A stretch of 8,776 bases of DNA. Origin: Gemmatimonas sp. UBA2094 (GTDB taxonomy: Bacteria > Gemmatimonadota > Gemmatimonadetes > Gemmatimonadales > Gemmatimonadaceae). Positions 6,378-8,776 of this stretch are shown here, one piece after another. The notes beneath the pieces are model-generated. The model had not been told where the DNA came from, did not search any database, and saw only the letters and a list, made by a program, of their open reading frames with translations. Position numbers and translations under genes: made by a program. The DNA lies in assembly GCA_002331565.1 (NCBI GenBank), contig DCZC01000091.1:6633-15408 (forward strand). The letters run 5' to 3'. The number at the start of each line of letters is the position of its first letter. Position 1 is the first letter of the stretch.

Positions 6378-7861
6378 GCGTTGCGTCCAGATGGCCGCCG
6401 GAACCCGTACTCGCGGATCTTGCGGTACAACGTCTTGGGAGAGATGCCGAGCAGCTCGGCGGTACGTCCCTGATGCCAGCCGGTGCGCTCGAGTACGTCG
6501 GCAATGTGCGTGCGCTCGAGCTCTCCGAGGGACGGCGCGGTGCTCACCACGGGGACCGGCACAGACCTCCCCCCGTCAGCACGCGCCGCCGGTGTCGCCT
6601 GCGAAGCCGGCTCCGGAAGCAGCAGATGCGCGGCGTGCAACACGCCATGGTCGGCAAGCAACACTGCCCGTTCGAGCACCAGTTTGAGTTCTCGCACGTT
6701 GCCCGGCCAGTCATACCGTTCGAGCACCTGCATCGCGTCGTCACTGATGCGCCGCGCGCCACGCTGCGCGGGGGGCGTCATGGCCACGATGTGCCGGGCG
6801 AGAAGCGGGATGTCAACGGCGCGATCACGGAGCGGCGGCAGCGCCACGCGCATGGCGGTGAGCCGGTGCCACAGTGCTTCATCGAACGCGGCGGCCTCCA
6901 CGAGCGGCAGCATGTCCCGGTTACTCGAGACGACCAACCGCACGTCGAACGGCAGCCGTTGCGTGCCGTTGCGTCGGGTGAACGACGCCGAATCGAGCGC
7001 CGCGTGCAGCTGCTGCTGCGCCGTTGGGGCGAGCGCTTCGATGTGCTCGAGGTACAGGGTCCCCCCCGTTGCGAGCTCGACGGCGCCATGCCGGTGTCCG
7101 CCGGTGTGATCGTTGCCACGCTCGACGCCCAGCAGCTCGGCCGCCTGCATCGCCGGATCGAGTGCGGCGCAGTCGACATGCACGAACGGGCCGCCGGGAC
7201 GCGCGCCGTGGCGGTGCAGCAACTGCGCCACGAGCGCCTTGCCGGTACCCGCCTCGCCGGTGATGAGGACGGGCATCGGACTCGCGGCGAACTTGCCCAC
7301 CATGGACAGTACGGCGGTGAGCGGGGCGTACTGGGTGACGAACGAGCCCACCGGCGCCTGCCGTTCGAGGCGCGCGTTCAAATAATGGTGGTTGCGCACC
7401 AGCAGGCGCTTCTCCCACGCCCGACGGACAAGCGCGTCGATTTCCGCCATGCGGTACGGCTTCGGCAGGAAGTCGTACGCGCCATGCTCAACCGCCGCGA
7501 GCGCGGTCTCGATGGTTTCGTTGCCGGTGCTCACGATGACCTCGGGCGGTAACGGCCCCTCGCGCACGAGCCGCAGCAGTTCCAGCCCGTCGAGGTCGGG
7601 CATGACCACGTCGAACAGGGCGACATCGAACGGTTCGCTGCGCAGCAGTTCGAGCGCCGACTTGCCATCGCGCGCGAGGCGCACGGAGAACCCGCGCGCC
7701 GTCATGAACTGCTCGAGGATCGTTCCCAGGTGCGCCTCGTCCTCGGCGATGAGAACGCGGATGGGGCTCGCCGTCCCGTCCACGGCGGGCGATGCGGGAG
7801 GCGTCACAGCCATGCGCGCACCGACGTAGTCAGCCAGAGAAGCACCGGGCGCGTTGGGCAT
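6374..7861 (-). CDS. NtrC-like response regulator with degenerate AAA+ sigma-54-activator motifs
   Basis: From the ATG at 7861 it has 495 residues. A receiver (about 33-150) has D84 in ALFDVVMPDLDG and K134 in DFLPKPY. An AAA+ domain (about 170-405) has Walker A GEAGTGKA (202-209), sensor I N314 and WPGNVREL (385-392). A Fis-type helix-turn-helix (about 447-487) includes GRTAELLGISPKTLYRKIRE. Several activator residues are gone. The GAFTGA loop reads GNDHTGG (249-255), Walker B ends LEH instead of LDE (E272, H273), and the first arginine-finger position in FREDL-type motifs is Asp (FDEAL, D327), while R333 is kept. It therefore probably does not open sigma-54 promoters. The start is uncertain: GTG 7951 and ATG 7813 are also in frame and none has a good ribosome site. 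It is the first gene of the regulator-regulator-kinase cluster. Confidence 0.9.
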   Translation of the reverse strand: MPNAPGASLADYVGARMAVTPPASPAVDGTASPIRVLIAEDEAHLGTILEQFMTARGFSVRLARDGKSALELLRSEPFDVALFDVVMPDLDGLELLRLVREGPLPPEVIVSTGNETIETALAAVEHGAYDFLPKPYRMAEIDALVRRAWEKRLLVRNHHYLNARLERQAPVGSFVTQYAPLTAVLSMVGKFAASPMPVLITGEAGTGKALVAQLLHRHGARPGGPFVHVDCAALDPAMQAAELLGVERGNDHTGGHRHGAVELATGGTLYLEHIEALAPTAQQQLHAALDSASFTRRNGTQRLPFDVRLVVSSNRDMLPLVEAAAFDEALWHRLTAMRVALPPLRDRAVDIPLLARHIVAMTPPAQRGARRISDDAMQVLERYDWPGNVRELKLVLERAVLLADHGVLHAAHLLLPEPASQATPAARADGGRSVPVPVVSTAPSLGELERTHIADVLERTGWHQGRTAELLGISPKTLYRKIREYGFRRPSGRNA

Positions 7862-7935
7862 CGGGGGAGTGTCGGCGCGAGGAATCGGACGGCGCGACGC
7901 GTGGCGCCTTCGCGCGCCCGACCATCGCTTTTCGC

Positions 7936-7964
7936 AAGGTAGGGACCGCACCGAGTTCGGACAA
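7936..7964 (-). promoter_or_regulatory. Weak candidate promoter for the regulator-kinase cluster
   Basis: On the minus strand TTGTCC (7964-7959) and TACCTT (7941-7936) are 17 bp apart, with 4 of 6 and 3 of 6 consensus matches. Transcription would start near 7929, which would leave the in-frame GTG at 7951 untranscribed and agree with the ATG at 7861. The 179-bp gap from 7862 to 8040 holds no gene that I can support and is the natural place for this promoter. Confidence 0.3.
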
Positions 7965-8040
7965 GCTGACCGAACCAGACCTTCCCCGAGACGCTCGGCT
8001 CACCGGGTCATGGCAGCGCCGAACCGAACGTGGCGGCCGG

Positions 8041-8520
8041 TCATGATATCACAGAATTGATTGCGTCGAGAATTTCCGCATTTTCACGCCGAAGCCCCGG
8101 GTGTTCCTCCGCGTGGGCCCACCGGATGACGCCGCGCTTATCGATGAGGAAGTACGCGCGATTGGCAATGGTGCCGCTCTTCCAAAGGGCCCCAAACTGC
8201 CGTGCGACGGCGCCGCCAATGTCCGAGAGCAGCGGCGTCCGCAGCGAATGTTCGTCTCGAAACTGCTTTAATGCATCAACAGTATCCATAGAAATACCAA
8301 TCACTTCTACATCTGCTTGCGAAAACCGATCAACGTCATCGCCAAAGGCGCACATCTCGGTGGTACAGACCGGCGTGCCAGCGGCTGGGAAGAACGCCAG
8401 CAGCACGTGCTTGCGGCCGCGGTAGCTCGAGAGGGTGACGGGGCCGCCACCCGTTCCAGGCAGGGTGAAGTCCGGGGCATCGGTTCCGGACATAAGCGGC
8501 GTGGAAAAGGTGTTGTCCAT
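8041..8520 (-). CDS. Peroxiredoxin, PrxQ/Bcp-like thiol peroxidase
   Basis: This 159-residue thioredoxin-fold enzyme reduces hydrogen peroxide and organic hydroperoxides in the cytoplasm. The peroxidatic motif is FFPAAGTPVCTTEMC (43-57): P45, T49 and C52 form the PxxxTxxC active site. C57, five residues on, has the spacing of the resolving cysteine in PrxQ/Bcp proteins, so an intramolecular disulfide is likely. R121 in NRAYFLIDKRG fits the conserved active-site arginine, and DAPDFTLPG (14-22) is the usual entry strand. I start at ATG 8520 because the family begins there; an in-frame upstream start at 8586 would add 22 Arg/Ser-rich residues unlike peroxiredoxins. Codons 63-88 are strikingly AT-rich at third positions compared with the rest. 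It stands alone, 179 bp before the regulator cluster. An AhpE-type assignment is the main alternative. Confidence 0.93.
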   Translation of the reverse strand: MDNTFSTPLMSGTDAPDFTLPGTGGGPVTLSSYRGRKHVLLAFFPAAGTPVCTTEMCAFGDDVDRFSQADVEVIGISMDTVDALKQFRDEHSLRTPLLSDIGGAVARQFGALWKSGTIANRAYFLIDKRGVIRWAHAEEHPGLRRENAEILDAINSVIS

Positions 8521-8697
8521 TTGGTGGTTCCGGGTGAGTCGACGAATGAGCAGCGGGCGACAGGATTGCGACGACGAAACGCGCATATCACAAACATGCG
8601 ACCATGGAATTCGCTGTGCATTTCCCTCGCGCGTGCGCCAACGTACGCTGCTGCTGGAGAACGATCCACAGGATGCGGCGCGTTCCTGCGTGATGCG

Positions 8698-8717
8698 ACG
8701 GCCGCGTCAGCGGCCGT
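8698..8717 (-). terminator. Perfect hairpin spanning the stop codon of the upstream gene
   Basis: Arms 8698-8705 and 8710-8717 (ACGGCCGC / GCGGCCGT) pair perfectly over 8 GC-rich positions, and the 4-nt loop contains the TGA stop of the partial gene. There is no T-tract. It may act as a terminator or as a 3'-end stabiliser. Such GC palindromes also arise by chance in this base composition. Confidence 0.45.
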
Positions 8718-8776
8718 GCGAGAGCGCGGCCGATGCGACGCGCGCGGTTTCGGCCAGCACGGCGGCGCCGACGAAG
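8707..8776 (-). CDS. C-terminal end of an unidentified protein (truncated by window edge)
   Basis: The minus frame ending at TGA 8709-8707 gives FVGAAVLAETARVASAALSH followed by GR. Nearly every codon ends in G or C, like the clear genes in this window, and the sequence reads as an amphipathic Ala-rich helix at the end of a protein. Only 22 complete codons are visible, so no family can be named. The opposite-strand frame starting near 8596 is also open to the window edge, but its translation is low-complexity and Arg/Gly/Cys-rich, so I prefer the minus frame. A hairpin covers the stop. The 186-bp stretch from 8521 to 8706 then leads to the peroxiredoxin and should hold its promoter, although I found no convincing -35/-10 pair there. 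Confidence 0.45.
   Translation of the reverse strand, partial: FVGAAVLAETARVASAALSHGR

Noticed and set aside
6473..7552. Long plus-strand open frame (359 codons) opposite the NtrC-like gene
   Set aside because: The antisense frame lacks stops because of base composition. The minus strand carries receiver, AAA+ and HTH motifs throughout.
7986..7998. CCGAG-ACG-CTCGG hairpin as peroxiredoxin terminator
   Set aside because: Only a 5-bp stem with a 3-nt loop and no T-tract; expected often by chance at this GC content.
7862..8040. Sigma-54 (-24/-12) promoter for the regulator cluster
   Set aside because: No GG-N10-GC element with the TGGCAC/TTGC context was seen in this gap or in the other upstream gaps.
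8587..8605. CGCAT-N9-ATGCG inverted repeat upstream of the peroxiredoxin as an operator
   Set aside because: The arms are only 5 bp and resemble no redox-regulator site I can name; not enough to call.

Overview
All genes supported here lie on the minus strand of a high-GC bacterial chromosome, so transcription runs from high to low coordinates. Heavy G/C third-position use, alanine-, arginine- and glycine-rich proteins, a Gram-negative TonB/ExbB/ExbD envelope system and an NtrC-like regulator point to a high-GC Gram-negative. Gemmatimonadota is my best guess and Acidobacteriota or Myxococcota are alternatives; this is an impression, not a phylogenetic result.

Layout in transcription order. 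(1) 8776-8707: the last 22 codons of an unidentified protein, with a perfect hairpin over its stop codon. (2) 8520-8041: a PrxQ/Bcp-like peroxiredoxin containing a conspicuous AT-rich codon patch. (3) 7861-4163: a regulatory cluster made of an NtrC-like response regulator with eroded sigma-54-activator motifs, an OmpR/PhoB-type response regulator (ATGA overlap) and a membrane histidine kinase 16 bp further on. (4) 4050-1606: a four-gene energy-transduction operon, tonB-exbB-exbD-exbD, with a candidate sigma-70-type promoter, an intercistronic hairpin between exbB and the first exbD, and TAATG coupling between the two exbD genes. (5) 1483-638: a second TonB-like protein, separated from the operon by a 16-bp-stem hairpin. 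(6) 524-1: the N-terminal 174 residues of an APC-superfamily amino-acid permease that runs off the window.

How the parts may work together. TonB, ExbB and the two ExbD proteins should form a proton-driven inner-membrane motor that powers TonB-dependent outer-membrane receptors. The kinase gene ends directly at the tonB promoter region. Three copies of TAAYCT spaced exactly 11 bp apart straddle the kinase stop codon and end 8 bp upstream of the candidate -35 element. Such spacing is typical of OmpR/PhoB-family binding sites, so the simplest hypothesis is that the adjacent two-component system controls the TonB motor operon. No Fur-box-like sequence was seen there. No tRNA, rRNA, CRISPR array, insertion sequence or phage gene was recognised, and no gene-free stretch exceeds 300 bp. 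Most of the window is recognisable housekeeping-type machinery; the unusual points are the repeat array, the degenerate NtrC-like protein, the exbB/exbD hairpin and the compositional patch in the peroxiredoxin.
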